From NCBI RefSeq assembly GCF_031199965.1, contig NZ_CP133605.1:687501-751500 (forward strand): DNA of 64,000 nt, given 5' to 3'. The DNA comes from Paenibacillus sp. D2_2 (GTDB lineage Bacteria > Bacillota > Bacilli > Paenibacillales > Paenibacillaceae). Each line of letters opens with the position of its first letter. Position 1 is the stretch's first letter. Of the stretch, positions 48,131-58,610 are shown one piece after another. The position numbers and the translations under genes are program-made. The notes under the pieces are model-generated. The model ran no database searches, was not told where the DNA came from, and saw nothing but the letters and a program-made list of their open reading frames with translations.

Positions 48131-48404
48131 GGATGCTCCTCCTCATCTAGAATAATTTTAATTATTATATGTCAGGTTGCAAGAAAACACTTTCTACGAA
48201 AAATTAAAACGTTGATAGTCGTGAATTCTGTCGAAAAAAGATGATTTTTGAAAAAAACTATGAAAATATCGTACGGCTCCCTTTTCAGATTGTCAATGTA
48301 TAGGGGGCAATTTATAGTTGCATCATTGACGGATGAGATGGTTTTCTCATATAATTTATGTAACTGAGTTTCATATAGTGAAACGTAAGGGAGGAGATTC
48401 CGAT

Positions 48405-49154
48405 ATGGAAGATCGAAAATTAACCGTGCGCGCCGTAGAACGGGCGCTTGACATATTGATGTGCTTTACGAAGAAGGATGACCTTGGGTTAACGGAAATA
48501 GCCGCGGAGATTGATCTGCACAAGAGTACGGTGCATCGCTTGTTGAATACCCTTGAGGAGAAGGGATTCGTAGTTCGCAATGCGTCCACCGAGAAATATA
48601 GATTAGGCCTGAAAATATGGGAACTATCCGCACATCTGTCGCATAATGATGATCCGGCAGTGCTGCTTCTTCCACAAATGGAGCAGCTTCGTGATCGTCT
48701 CGGCGAAACGGTAAGCCTATATTTGCGTGACGGAATCGATCGTTTGCGTATCCAGGCGGTACAGAGCAATCAGGCTATTCGAAGGGTAGCACCCGTTGGC
48801 GCCAGGCTTCCACTGTTCGTCGGAGCGTCCAGCAAGGTTCTTGTAGCCTATGCGGATGAGTCGGTACTTCAGGCAGTGATGGCTAGTCCCGACTGGCCGG
48901 AATCGGTTGACCGCAATGTCTATGTGGAGCAGTTGCAGGATATTCGCAGGCAGGGGTATGCTATAAGCTATGAGGAACGTGAGCCCGGTGCTTCGGCTGT
49001 TGCTGCACCGATTTTTAACCGGAATGGTAAAATCGCTGCTGCCTTGTCTCTATCGGGGCCGATAAGCCGTATGAATCCCCAGAAACTGCATGAGTACGGC
49101 CCGATGCTGATCGAGGCCGTGAGAGAAATGGGAATGATGATTCAAACCAGTTAA
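48405..49154 (+). CDS. IclR family transcriptional regulator
   Basis: About 249 residues. N-terminal winged helix TVRAVERALDILMCFTKKDDLGLTEIAAEIDLHKSTVHRLLNTLEEKGFVVRN, then the IclR effector domain with GARLPLFVGASSKVLVAY and EREPGASAVAAPIFNRNGKIAAALSLSGP. Members respond to aromatic, acetate or sugar-acid metabolites. ATG 48405 follows GGGAGGAG. No catabolic target is adjacent, so its regulon is unknown. Confidence 0.93.
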   Translation: MEDRKLTVRAVERALDILMCFTKKDDLGLTEIAAEIDLHKSTVHRLLNTLEEKGFVVRNASTEKYRLGLKIWELSAHLSHNDDPAVLLLPQMEQLRDRLGETVSLYLRDGIDRLRIQAVQSNQAIRRVAPVGARLPLFVGASSKVLVAYADESVLQAVMASPDWPESVDRNVYVEQLQDIRRQGYAISYEEREPGASAVAAPIFNRNGKIAAALSLSGPISRMNPQKLHEYGPMLIEAVREMGMMIQTS

Positions 49155-49187
49155 CTTAATATTGAATGTTATGTTATCAGAAGACGA

Positions 49188-49235
49188 AAAATCGCGAGTC
49201 CATGGCCAATAAGGCTTGGCGGACTCGCGATTTGT
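49188..49235. terminator. Bidirectional terminator between iclR and the hydrolase gene
   Basis: AAATCGCGAGTCC pairs with GGACTCGCGATTT around an ATGGCCAATAAGGCTTGGC loop that can itself pair, between convergent genes. Confidence 0.85.
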
Positions 49236-49249
49236 TGTTATAGAGAGTA

Positions 49250-50859
49250 TTATTTGATTCCTTTAATCCAGGAGGCAATATCGTCAATAATTTCCTTCGA
49301 CACATTGGACGGGATAACGTATTCGGCCCCGATCGATACTCCTTTATATTCGGTTAATAGGTGATTTACGTTCGGATATGATTTGAACTGTACATTCGTA
49401 CGATCCTTCAATGCTGTTTTCCAGCCTTCAAATTGGTTCATCGTGACCTGCCAATCATTCTCACCTTGGAGAATCAACATAGGAACGTTCTGCCCCTTGG
49501 CCAGATCGGCAGGAACATAGTTCTTCTGTTCAAAGAACCAGTAAGCAGGCTGGAGCGGGAACTGCTCCGGCATATGATCTACTGAATACTGCGGATCATC
49601 CACCATATTAGCGATAGCGGTATATTGAGCGGCCTGCTGTTCGTATGCAGTCGCATCGATGCCGAGCTCCTTAACACGCTTAACCAGTCCTTGCTGTTGT
49701 TCAGCCAGTACATCGACAAATTTGCCGCTGGGTCCGGATAATAGAACTGTTCCTGCAACATCCTTATTGGTGTCAGCAGAAATTAGCAGTGGCATTGCAT
49801 ATCCGCCCTGACTATGGCCTATAACGAAAATGCGGGAAGTGTCGATGCTTGCGTTGTTCTTGAGCAATTTTACCGCCGACAGCGCATCATCTACGGTCTC
49901 CTTCTTCAATGTGAACTTCGGATCTGCCGTGATTTTATATGTATGCTCGTAAGTTACTTTATCATAGCGTAATACGGCAATCCCTTGCGAAGCGAGCCCT
50001 GCTGCCAGATCACGAAACGGCTTGGCGCCACCAAATGTAACATCGCGGTCTTGCGCCCGGAGCCATGAACGAGGACGACAGCCGGGAACGGTCCTTCTCC
50101 CTTAGGCAATGTAAGCGTCCCCGGTAATGCCAGGTCGCCTTGGCCCACGATAACTTCTTGCTCGGTGTAACTGTCCGCTTTGTCATAGGACGGCTTCAAG
50201 TAGCTAGAATCATTAGTAGCAGGCGCGATGTTCAGATCATCAATTAGCCCGGACAGGTTCAGACGAATCGTTATTTCAGCCGATACGGTCCCGGCCTGGA
50301 TCGCGTAGGTTACATTCCGGTGCACGGAATTGGTCTTCTCTGTCTTGGCGCCGGTTAGCTTCATTTTACCCAAAATGGTCTCAAAATTGCTCCATAATAC
50401 GTTCAATTTGTTCTGTGGAAGAGTGGCCGCGAATGATTCGCTGACATATTGTGCTGCCTGGGCACCGTTTCCGGATTGCAGTGCATCTACGAACAAGTCG
50501 GCCGGATCGCCGGATTGCTGCGAATTCTTGAATAGATCATCGATAAATTTAGAATCGGCCAGAGCGCGTCCGGATACGACGGTGACTGGGTGATCCATAG
50601 CTACTTGCTTGCCATTCACAATGGCTCCATTTTTACCTATCTCCAGTACGATTACGCTATCGTCTTTGGTAATGGTGATCGTGTGAGTCTTTTGATTCCA
50701 TTTGACGTCAGCTCCATATTTAGCAGACGCTTCCCTAATCGGCGTAAGCGCAGTGGAACTGCTGGAAGTAGTGGCCGCAGAAGCGGCCGAGGGCAGCATG
50801 AGACTTAAAGCAAGTGTTACAGCGGCTGCTGTTAGCATAGTTTTGTTCTTGTCTAACAT
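49250..50859 (-). CDS. Secreted alpha/beta hydrolase with N-terminal stalk-like domain (one frameshift)
   Basis: About 537 residues. Signal peptide LTAAAVTLALSLMLPSAASA at the N-terminus, then a segment like the copper-amine-oxidase N-domain (TPIREASAKYGADVKWNQKTHTITITKD), a DUF3887-like part (about 120-200), and the hydrolase: VHGSGAQDRD (restored), IGHSQGGYAMP, and MLILQGENDWQV. One G is missing near 50058. ATG 50857-50859 follows GGGGAGG. The stalk-like domain suggests a cell-surface location. Substrate unknown. Confidence 0.87.
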
Positions 50860-50891
50860 ACAATTACCTCCCCATGATTTAAAAATATATG

Positions 50892-51986
50892 TTATTTCGC
50901 GAAAACGTAAGTCAACGCGATAAAACCAAAAATACCAAGCAGGATAAACCAACATAACGGGTGCCCTAAATTCAACGTCCAGCCGATACCGAATCTTTTT
51001 TCTACAAAGAGGGTCGGGTCATTTCGATTGAAATAGATGGCTCCGAGTTTCCAGTTGCGGTCATTATTTACAGGCTCAAGCTTGGAGCCAGAAGCTGGAC
51101 GTTCGATCCTGCTTCCGCCTTGGCCCGTCCTGAAGGAGATGACGATGGCGAACAGGACGATTAAGATAGGCACGAGTAAACTGATAAGAATTAAGCTGTT
51201 CGGGCCAACCTGACCCAGCATATTAAACTGAATCAAGGAGAACAGAAGTACTAATGCCAAACCGGACAATACCGTAAACAGCGACCAGCTGCGGCGAAAG
51301 GCCGCGTTCTGGCGGATCGACCGCTGCGGATCATCGGGATGAATCTGCTGTTTACTGCTACGGATGCTCCAATTTAATAGCATGAACAGTAGCGTTACAA
51401 AGATTTGCAGGATCGTCGGAAAAAGTACTGTCTGATATGATTTGGCGGCGCTGTTAACTACGTTCCCTGCAAAGTCGAATTTCATCGGAATTACGTTCGG
51501 AATTTGATCATATCGGACCAATATAGCGATAAGCCCTACAAGAATAATGGGCACATGGATCAGAAACCATTTGTTGGAGAACACTAGCTTGCCTTGGCGG
51601 AACCCTGTATCCACAGCCAGAATAGACGGCGACGGGGTAGAGGGGAGCGAAGGAAGCAGCTTTTTCATTTTAAAATAATGGGTTATGTTCATTGTCATTG
51701 AGACCAGAATCGTTATCACTACATAAGCTACGATAATCCCGTTCTGATTTGAAGAATTGTTGTTTAGCAAACCGACTATACACAAGATGAACAGGACAGC
51801 ATAAATTATGCCGCTGATTAAGCTATATGACCTACGCATACGACGAAGCGGCTCGCTGCGGTAATTATCCTCGCTAACGGTTACGCCGAAGCTTATAGTT
51901 TCTCTCGTTAGATAGGGCATGGCAGCTAATAAAACCATCACCGGCAAAAATATTAAGGCTGTCAGAAGGGAAGATAGTATATTCAT
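50892..51986 (-). CDS. DUF1648-containing membrane protein
   Basis: 364 residues with about eight helices. The DUF1648 signature is present as YDQIPNVIPMKFDFAGNVVNSAAKSY. A C-terminal DUF5808-like part has YFNRNDPTLFVEKRFGIGWTLNLGHP. Members associate with GntR/YtrA regulators, as here: the regulator gene lies one base upstream. Proposed to act in cell-envelope or bacitracin-like stress, but the function is not established. Confidence 0.9.
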   Translation of the reverse strand: MNILSSLLTALIFLPVMVLLAAMPYLTRETISFGVTVSEDNYRSEPLRRMRRSYSLISGIIYAVLFILCIVGLLNNNSSNQNGIIVAYVVITILVSMTMNITHYFKMKKLLPSLPSTPSPSILAVDTGFRQGKLVFSNKWFLIHVPIILVGLIAILVRYDQIPNVIPMKFDFAGNVVNSAAKSYQTVLFPTILQIFVTLLFMLLNWSIRSSKQQIHPDDPQRSIRQNAAFRRSWSLFTVLSGLALVLLFSLIQFNMLGQVGPNSLILISLLVPILIVLFAIVISFRTGQGGSRIERPASGSKLEPVNNDRNWKLGAIYFNRNDPTLFVEKRFGIGWTLNLGHPLCWFILLGIFGFIALTYVFAK

Positions 51987-51987
51987 A

Positions 51988-52395
51988 TCACTCGATCTCC
52001 TTGTCTGTATGCACTATTTCTCGATAAATTTGCTCAACTTCTTGAAGCAACTGTTCCTGGCTCTTTCCGCGGCAGATTGCTTCCGCAACGATGGGTTTAA
52101 GTTCACCGCGCATCTTATTCTTGTAGGGCTCGGTAAACCCCGGCATTTGGTCCGGGTTAATGACTACCCCTTTCTGGCGGTGTATATGGATGAAGCCGTC
52201 TTGCTTGAGCTGAGTATACGCCTTATTGACCGTGTGGAGGTTAATACCTATATCTGAGGCCAAGCTGCGTACGGAAGGCAGAGGTTCGCCCGGCTTCAGC
52301 CTGCCGCTGGCAATACCCTCAATGATTTGATTTACTAACTGAGTGTATATCGGAAGCTCAGATTGCATATCAAGCTGGATAATCATCGTCGTCAC
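51988..52395 (-). CDS. GntR family regulator, YtrA subfamily
   Basis: 135 residues. Winged helix SELPIYTQLVNQIIEGIASGRLKPGEPLPSVRSLASDIGINLHTVNKAYTQLKQDGFIHIHRQKGVVIN, with the short C-terminal effector region typical of YtrA. It is encoded directly upstream of the DUF1648 protein on the same strand, and a palindrome lies in its promoter (52410-52432), consistent with autoregulation. Confidence 0.93.
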   Translation of the reverse strand: MTTMIIQLDMQSELPIYTQLVNQIIEGIASGRLKPGEPLPSVRSLASDIGINLHTVNKAYTQLKQDGFIHIHRQKGVVINPDQMPGFTEPYKNKMRGELKPIVAEAICRGKSQEQLLQEVEQIYREIVHTDKEIE

Positions 52396-52409
52396 CTTCT
52401 TTGTTATAA

Positions 52410-52432
52410 CTGTTATACTTATAATATAACAG
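52410..52432. promoter_or_regulatory. Candidate GntR/YtrA operator
   Basis: CTGTTATA (52410-52417), 7 bases, TATAACAG (52425-52432): a perfect inverted repeat 15-37 bases upstream of the regulator start codon, overlapping its probable -10 region. Confidence 0.55.
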
Positions 52433-52451
52433 GTGTATTATTGGTGTAAAC

Positions 52452-52504
52452 CATAAAAGACCTTCCATTCGCCCTGAATCCTAGCTTCAGGTGAATAGGA
52501 GGTC
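52452..52504 (-). terminator. Terminator after the aconitase gene
   Basis: Read on the minus strand, AGACCTCCTATTCACCTGAA pairs with TTCAGGGCGAATGGAAGGTCT and is followed by TTTTATGG. Confidence 0.8.
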
Positions 52505-52541
52505 TACTTATTACGGTGAATGTTCGTATAATTCCAGACGA

Positions 52542-55259
52542 TTAGTTCGCTGCGCTGATCATTTGGCGCAGTACGGTTTGCAGAATACCGCCGTTATGGT
52601 AGTAGTCCACATCAACCATGCTGTCGAGGCGAGCGATTGCAGTAAACTCGAAACTGCTACCATCTTGGCGCGTCCCCACAACCTTCAATTCTTGCCCTGG
52701 CTTAACATCATTGCTCAGGTCGAGAATATCGAAGGTTTCTGTGCCATCGATATTCAGCGTCTTCCAGCTCGTTCCTGCCGGGAACTGCAGTGGAAGTACG
52801 CCCATGCCGACGAGGTTGCTGCGGTGGATTCGTTCGAAGCTCTCCGCGATAACGGCCTTCACGCCGAGCAAGTAGGTTCCCTTGGCTGCCCAGTCACGCG
52901 AGCTACCTGTTCCGTACTCCTTACCAGCGAGCACGACCAGGTTCTGGCCTTCGCCTTGATATTTCATTGCCGCATCATAGATCGACATTACTTCGTCGGT
53001 CGGCAGGTACTTCGTTACACCACCTTCTGTTCCAGGGGCTACCTGGTTACGAATGCGGATGTTGGCGAAGGTACCGCGCATCATGATCTCATGGTTGCCG
53101 CGGCGCGATCCGTAGGAGTTGAAGTCCTTGCGGGCCACTCCGCGTTCGCTCAAGTAATGTCCAGCAGGGCTGGAAGGCGAGATATTGCCGGCTGGCGAGA
53201 TATGGTCGGTCGTAACCGAATCGCCAAGCAGAGCCAGCACACGAGCACTACGGATATCAGCGATATCTTGCATGCCCTCGCCAATCTTCTCGAAGAACGG
53301 CGGGTTCTGAATGTAGGTTGATTTCTCATCCCATTCATAGAGCTCACCCTGAGGGACAGCAATCGAATTCCAGCGTTCGTTCTGCGTAAAGACATGCTCA
53401 TATTTGCTGCGGAACATCTCTGGACTAATCGAAGAAGCGATTGCTTCCTTGATCTCCAACGAGGTTGGCCAGATATCCTTCAGATAGACTGGTTCGCCTT
53501 GTTGGTTATAGCCGAGCGGATCATTCTGGAGGTCGATGTTCACCGTACCAGCGAGAGCATAAGCAACGACGAGTGGGGGTGAAGCGAGATAGTTCGCTTT
53601 GACCTGCGCATGTACCCGTCCTTCGAAGTTACGGTTTCCGGATAATACAGCTGCTACAGTAAGGTCATTATCAGCAATTGCGCTACCAACTTCCTCTGGA
53701 AGCGGTCCGGAGTTTCCGATACAGGTAGCGCAGCCATAGCCTGCCACGTAGAAGCCGAGCTTCTCTAATGGCTCGATCAGACCGGACTTCTGTAAATATT
53801 CGGTGACGACGAGCGATCCCGGAGTCAAGCTGCTCTTAACATAACCCGGCTTGGTCAGGCCACGTTCTACTGCTTTCTTGGCGAGCAGACCCGCACCCAG
53901 CATTACGCTTGGGTTGGATGTGTTCGTACAGCTCGTAATTGCTGCGATAACTACAGCACCTGGAGCAAGCTCACTTGTGCTTCCGTCAGGATGAGTGACC
54001 GGAACACGCTGCGCGATCTTCTCATCGCTCAGGCCGTAGCCGCCTTTATCAATAGGAGTACGGATAATATCGTTAAATTTGTTCTTCATTTCAGTGAGCA
54101 CAATTCGGTCTTGCGGACGCTTAGGTCCAGCCAAGCTCGGTACGACCGTTGAGAGGTCCAGCTCAATCAGATCTGAGAACTCTGGATCAGCAGTCTCATC
54201 GGTGCGGAACATGCCCTGCGCTTTATAGTAGGCTTCAACGAGCGCGATTTGCTCTTCGCTACGGCCTGTGCTACGCATGTAAGCAAGCGTCTCCTTATCA
54301 ACCGGGAAGTAACCGATCGTAGCGCCGTATTCCGGTGCCATGTTGGCTACGGTTGCGCGGTCAGCGAGACTGATGTTAGCTAGACCAGGTCCATAGAACT
54401 CGACGAATTTGCCAACAACGCCTTTCTTACGCAGCATTTCTGTGACCGTCAGTGCCAGGTCGGTTGCTGTTGCGCCTTCATTCAAGCTACCGGTCAATTT
54501 GAATCCGATAACTTCAGGCGCTACAAAATAGAGCGGTTGTCCGAGCATGCCGGCTTCCGCCTCGATACCGCCAACGCCCCAGCCGACAACACCCAGGCCG
54601 TTGATCATCGTAGTATGAGAATCTGTTCCGACTAGGGAGTCTGGATACACTACCGTCTCACCATCTACCGTCTTAGTAGCGGCTACCGAGGCGAGGTATT
54701 CCAGGTTAACCTGGTGCACAATCCCGGTTGCAGGCGGTACTGCACGGAAGTTGTTGAATGCGGTCTGAGCCCAGCGCAGGAAACGATAGCGTTCTTCATT
54801 CCGTTCGAATTCAATGTTCATATTATATTCTAGCGCTTCAGGGGAACCGAAGGCATCAACCATGACAGAGTGGTCGATAACGAGATCGACAGGAACGAGC
54901 GGGTTGATCTGCTTAGGATCGCCACCAGCTTTCTTCACGGTATCGCGCATCGCAGCCAAATCAACAACAACCGGTACACCGGTGAAGTCCTGCAGTACAA
55001 TTCTTGCCGGGATAAATGGGATTTCCTTGTTCTCATCGCGGCCCTCGGCCCAGCCAGCGATTTGCTTCACATGTTCTTCAGTAATAGCTCTGCCGTCATA
55101 CTGACGAATTGCCGCCTCAAGCAATACCTTGATAGAGAATGGCAACTTGGAAATTTGTCCCAGTCCTTGCTGTTCCAACGTTTGCAGATCATAGTAGCGG
55201 TAGTCTTTTCCATCAACAGACAAATGACGGGCAGCAGTGAAAAAATCGTTCTTTGACAT
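52542..55259 (-). CDS. acnA: Aconitate hydratase A
   Basis: 905 residues. Isomerises citrate to isocitrate; many Bacillales homologues also bind RNA when the cluster is lost. FeS-cluster Cys: one in [19 protein letters not shown] and two in [12 protein letters not shown]. Substrate residues appear in [15 protein letters not shown] and [17 protein letters not shown] 55257-55259 is preceded by AAGGAGGT; earlier in-frame codons lack a site. It is the longest intact gene in the window, with no frameshift. Confidence 0.97.
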   Translation of the reverse strand: MSKNDFFTAARHLSVDGKDYRYYDLQTLEQQGLGQISKLPFSIKVLLEAAIRQYDGRAITEEHVKQIAGWAEGRDENKEIPFIPARIVLQDFTGVPVVVDLAAMRDTVKKAGGDPKQINPLVPVDLVIDHSVMVDAFGSPEALEYNMNIEFERNEERYRFLRWAQTAFNNFRAVPPATGIVHQVNLEYLASVAATKTVDGETVVYPDSLVGTDSHTTMINGLGVVGWGVGGIEAEAGMLGQPLYFVAPEVIGFKLTGSLNEGATATDLALTVTEMLRKKGVVGKFVEFYGPGLANISLADRATVANMAPEYGATIGYFPVDKETLAYMRSTGRSEEQIALVEAYYKAQGMFRTDETADPEFSDLIELDLSTVVPSLAGPKRPQDRIVLTEMKNKFNDIIRTPIDKGGYGLSDEKIAQRVPVTHPDGSTSELAPGAVVIAAITSCTNTSNPSVMLGAGLLAKKAVERGLTKPGYVKSSLTPGSLVVTEYLQKSGLIEPLEKLGFYVAGYGCATCIGNSGPLPEEVGSAIADNDLTVAAVLSGNRNFEGRVHAQVKANYLASPPLVVAYALAGTVNIDLQNDPLGYNQQGEPVYLKDIWPTSLEIKEAIASSISPEMFRSKYEHVFTQNERWNSIAVPQGELYEWDEKSTYIQNPPFFEKIGEGMQDIADIRSARVLALLGDSVTTDHISPAGNISPSSPAGHYLSERGVARKDFNSYGSRRGNHEIMMRGTFANIRIRNQVAPGTEGGVTKYLPTDEVMSIYDAAMKYQGEGQNLVVLAGKEYGTGSSRDWAAKGTYLLGVKAVIAESFERIHRSNLVGMGVLPLQFPAGTSWKTLNIDGTETFDILDLSNDVKPGQELKVVGTRQDGSSFEFTAIARLDSMVDVDYYHNGGILQTVLRQMISAAN

Positions 55260-55314
55260 GAAAGTACCTCCTTGTTCCATTAGGTGAAACACAATTTCAT
55301 ATTCCGTTATAATC

Positions 55315-55343
55315 AGTATACCGTCCCCGCTGAAGTGAGTAAA
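55315..55343 (-). promoter_or_regulatory. Predicted sigma-A promoter of acnA
   Basis: On the minus strand TTTACT, 17 bases, TATACT, about 55 bases upstream of the acnA start codon. AATCAGTATA and nearby AT-rich half-sites could bind a regulator such as CcpC, but I cannot confirm this. Confidence 0.45.
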
Positions 55344-55404
55344 GTGTTTTTTGTCCAGTATCTTCTTATATAAATTGAGGTTCAAAAAGGCAGTTTCACA
55401 TTTG

Positions 55405-55587
55405 TAAAGGACGCCAGCAACGCTTATAAGCTAGAAATAGTTGTTTGTAGATTTTAACGGACGCCACAGACACTTAAACGCTGTGAACCCAGCGAAAAGG
55501 GACATTTCTACTAATTAACCTGCATCTATGTCCGTTAGAGATCATAATGTTCGAAATTTTCCCACTAAGAGGCCGTGGTGTCCGTTA
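55405..55587. repeat. 183-bp mirrored four-unit repeat element (copy B)
   Basis: Forward units start at 55405 (TAAAGGACGCC) and 55455 (TAACGGACGCC), 50 bases apart. Inverted units end at 55537 and 55587 (ATGTCCGTTA and GTGTCCGTTA), also 50 apart. The array is symmetric about 55496. The total span, unit spacing and mirror plan are identical to the element at 5789-5971, but the unit core (TAACGGAC) differs from TAACGAAAC. No ORF overlaps it. Confidence 0.8.
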
Positions 55588-55732
55588 TGAGCACTGTGAC
55601 GTTAAGTGTTCTCCAATTTGGATCCATGTCATAAAGTCCGGGTACAGAAACAAGGATACCTCTATTAGTACATACTCATTATTATGCGTTCATATAAATA
55701 GAATGGGTATGTATTAGAAGGAGGCGAGAACC

Positions 55733-56737
55733 ATGGCGGATGAATGGAGAAGAGCGCTGACGAAGTATGTGAATCAGCTGAATCAGGATGAAGTCGATTA
55801 CCGGGTTCGTACGGAGGATTCCGTCGTGACCGATCTGGATTATTTAATTCGCAGCGGGGAACGTAAACATAGGCTGGAGATATGGTATAGGGAACGCGGG
55901 GCAGCTCCGGTTAGATGTGAGACGAAGGCAAGATTGGTTCGTGAGATTGAGCATCGAGTGGGAGAGATGGAAGTTGAGCTACTATTGTTGCAGAAGATCT
56001 ATTATGACAAGGGTGGAGCGAGGCATCAGGAGAAGCGGATCGATCAGCAGCGACTAACTCTCTTGCGCGATGGGGATGGCTGGACAGTGTCCCGTGTATT
56101 CCAAGCTATTCCGGAACGAAGCGCTCCAGTAAATGTTGCCTCTATATATAATCAACATTATTCGATGAAGAGTGATCCTCCCCGTCCATACCTCAATCAT
56201 CAAATTCTCGGCGGGGGAGTAGGCCAGCGAAGTACAGCTTATCGGCGTGAAGACGCCGTATTGTACGCAGATCGCTGGTGGGATAGCTATAATCCGGAAT
56301 TTGCCCAATTTGAAGTCGATTGCACCAGTTATATCTCCCAATGTCTCTTTGCAGGCGGAGCCCCAATAAACTATACTGGAAAAAGAGAATCGGGCTGGTG
56401 GTATAAAGGATATGTAGGCAAACAGGAGGCGTGGAGCTATAGCTGGGCGGTGGCGAATGCTCTGCAGCTATATTTGACCCATAGCAACTCCCATTTGCGC
56501 GCGGAGATCGTTGACCGTCCTGAACTGCTTCAGTTAGGAGATGTCATTATTTACGACTGGGACGGGAACGGTGCATATCAGCACAGTACAATCGTAACCG
56601 CCTTTGACGCTGGCGGCATGCCGCTCGTGAATGCGCATACGACGCCAAGTCAGCATCGCTATTGGGACTATCGGGATTCCTATGCCTGGACCGAGAATAC
56701 CGTATATCGGTTTTTCCATATTGCGGACCGGTTCTGA
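55733..56737 (+). CDS. Amidase-domain protein (putative amidase, NlpC/P60-like fold)
   Basis: 334 residues. The C-terminal half has the Amidase_6 pattern: YRREDAVLYADRWWDSYNPEFAQFEVDCTSYISQCLFAGGAPI, with the catalytic Cys in DCTSYISQ. Then a His in QHSTIVTAF and GDVIIYDWDGNG. The N-terminal half is a variable domain. No signal peptide, so its location is unclear. GAAGGAGGCGA precedes ATG 55733. Peptidoglycan or peptide hydrolysis is inferred from the fold only. Confidence 0.87.
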   Translation: MADEWRRALTKYVNQLNQDEVDYRVRTEDSVVTDLDYLIRSGERKHRLEIWYRERGAAPVRCETKARLVREIEHRVGEMEVELLLLQKIYYDKGGARHQEKRIDQQRLTLLRDGDGWTVSRVFQAIPERSAPVNVASIYNQHYSMKSDPPRPYLNHQILGGGVGQRSTAYRREDAVLYADRWWDSYNPEFAQFEVDCTSYISQCLFAGGAPINYTGKRESGWWYKGYVGKQEAWSYSWAVANALQLYLTHSNSHLRAEIVDRPELLQLGDVIIYDWDGNGAYQHSTIVTAFDAGGMPLVNAHTTPSQHRYWDYRDSYAWTENTVYRFFHIADRF

Positions 56738-56794
56738 TATCCGGGAGTTTGAATCGATCAAGACGTGTATTTATTTTTAGAAAAGAGGTTACCC

Positions 56795-57891
56795 ATGGGA
56801 CAGGACAAATTGACTGTAGGGCTGATTTATGGAGGTAAATCTGGAGAACACGAGGTGTCACTACAGACGGCTCTGGCAGTCATGCAGGCTTTTGATTACG
56901 AAAAATATGAATTGCTGCCTTTCTATATTACGAAGCAAGGGGAGTGGAGAGTCGGCAGCAACCAGTCCACTCCTTTTACTGAGTTAGAACAATTGAAGCT
57001 AGAATCGGATGCGGGGGATACGAGCGCGGCGATTAATATGCTATTTAGCAAGCTGGCAACCGGAGAAGCGAAGATTGATGTCGCCTTCCCACTCTTGCAT
57101 GGTACAAATGGAGAAGACGGCACAATTCAAGGCTTGTTCGAAATAGCGAACATTCCATATGTAGGAGCAGGTGTATTGGCTTCGGCTGCTGGTATGGACA
57201 AAGTCATTATGAAGAAACTATTCGCCGATGCAGGAATCGAGCAGTGCGGATACTGTTATTTCACCGATAGTGAATGGGAGCGCGATAGTTTCTCGCTAAT
57301 TCAGAAGGTCGAAGAGAAGCTAGGTTATCCATGCTTCATTAACCGGCCAATCTTGGCTCCAGCGTAGGAATATCAAAGGCGAAGACAAGAGACGAGCTTG
57401 TTAGCTCGGTCAAGCTCGCACTCCGTTATGATATCAAAGTCATTGTTGAGGAATTCGTTGAAGCCCGTGAGGTTGAAGTCGGGGTGCTCGGCAACGATAT
57501 TCCGCTGGCTTCCGTACCAGGAGAAATCGTATCCTCCGGCGAATATTACGATTATCAAGCCAAATATCTCGATGGTAAATCCCAAATGATGATCCCGGCC
57601 CAGCTCGATATCGAACTGGCTGAACGGATCCGCGATGTGGCGGTTAAAGCCTTTAAAGCCATCGATTGTAATGGGTTGTGCCGGGCTGACTTCTTTATAC
57701 GCAAGACGGATGGTCGTATCTTAATTAACGAAGTGAACACAATGCCAGGCTTCACACCGTACAGCATGTACCCTCTTTTGTGGAGAGAGACAGGACTTTC
57801 TTATGAGACGTTGCTTGGCCGCTTGATCGAGCTGGCACAGGAACGGTTCGCGAAGAGACAGGATCTGTTCTTTGAAAATGGGGTTAATTAA
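56795..57891 (+). CDS. ddl: D-alanine--D-alanine ligase (one frameshift)
   Basis: Joins two D-Ala for peptidoglycan precursor synthesis. About 366 residues. Seen: GLIYGGKSGEHEVSLQTA near the N-terminus, HGTNGEDGTIQGLFEIANIPYVGAGVLASAAGMDK, then after correction [33 protein letters not shown], and the C-terminal LCRADFFIRKTDGRILINEVNTMPGFTPYSMYP. One A is missing near 57340 (ATTAACCGG should be ATTAAACCGG). Essential in most bacteria, so the break is almost surely not biological. No murF follows. Confidence 0.95.
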
Positions 57892-57946
57892 TCCGGCAAA
57901 ACCGGTTAATAGCAGATGAGAATTCAGAATTGAAAGGGAGATGAGC

Positions 57947-58264
57947 ATGGGGTTTCAGACGGAGTTTAATTCGGTATGCAAGTTCAAGAATGAACAGGAG
58001 CTGTTCGACCTGTTGGAATATGGCCGCGGTAAGATGCGCAAGGAGGGATTACGCGTATTCCCAACTGGGCAGAAGGTCATTGCTTATAGCCCAGATAATA
58101 AAGCTGTGGCCATTGTGAAGATTACGGCCTGCGTAGCTGAGATTAACTTCAACGGAGAAGAAGTGACCGCAGTCGAGTTAGATTTGGTACGTCCGTTGAC
58201 GGATGAAGAATCTGCTATCCAAACTTCGCTTGCATACGAAATGTTCTTCGGAGATGCCAAGTAA
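57947..58264 (+). CDS. Hypothetical protein (105 residues)
   Basis: 105 residues of mixed alpha/beta composition, no membrane segment, with ELFDLLEYGRGKMRKEGLRVFPTGQKVIAYSPDNKAVAIVKITACVAEINFNGEEVTAVELDLVRPLTDEE. AAAGGGAG lies six bases before ATG 57947, a strong site. It follows ddl by 55 bases and is probably co-transcribed. I do not recognise the family. Confidence 0.8.
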   Translation: MGFQTEFNSVCKFKNEQELFDLLEYGRGKMRKEGLRVFPTGQKVIAYSPDNKAVAIVKITACVAEINFNGEEVTAVELDLVRPLTDEESAIQTSLAYEMFFGDAK

Positions 58265-58286
58265 TTCGGGTCCCTTTTGCTCTGGA

Positions 58287-58330
58287 GTTTGTCCTCATAG
58301 AGTTTCATTCGCCTGAGGGACAAGCTTTTG
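58287..58330 (+). terminator. Candidate terminator after the hypothetical gene
   Basis: GTTTGTCCTCA pairs with TGAGGGACAAGC (one bulge) around a 16-base loop, then TTTTGAG. The T-tract is short. Confidence 0.45.
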
Positions 58331-58610
58331 AGAGGAATCTTATGAATTCCCTCCAGGTTTATTTTTTCTTATGGCGGGAACTCTGTAAATAGAAGATCTA
58401 TTGTAGTTGTTAATTTTCGTAAGAGGTTCGTAATTGGCCGTACTATGTGGCTGGTTACGGACTTTTTGTATAATTGGTGGTATATTAAATATAGACAATT
58501 TGCTGCTATACCGCCTGATTTTCTGTATAAATCACTCAAATGATGCAACTTTACGCCAATCGGGGCGTATATTTAAAAAAGGTAAAAATTACAAGATTCA
58601 TAGAAGTGCT

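Noticed and set aside
52491-53321. A 276-residue open frame antisense to aconitase
   Set aside because: It is a shadow of the strong acnA coding frame, has no ribosome binding site or known domain, and its composition follows the opposite strand.
55378-55404. A repeat end (GAGGTTCAAAAAGGC) beside copy B
   Set aside because: Only one end-like segment, with a 3-base gap and no partner end; not enough to call a copy.
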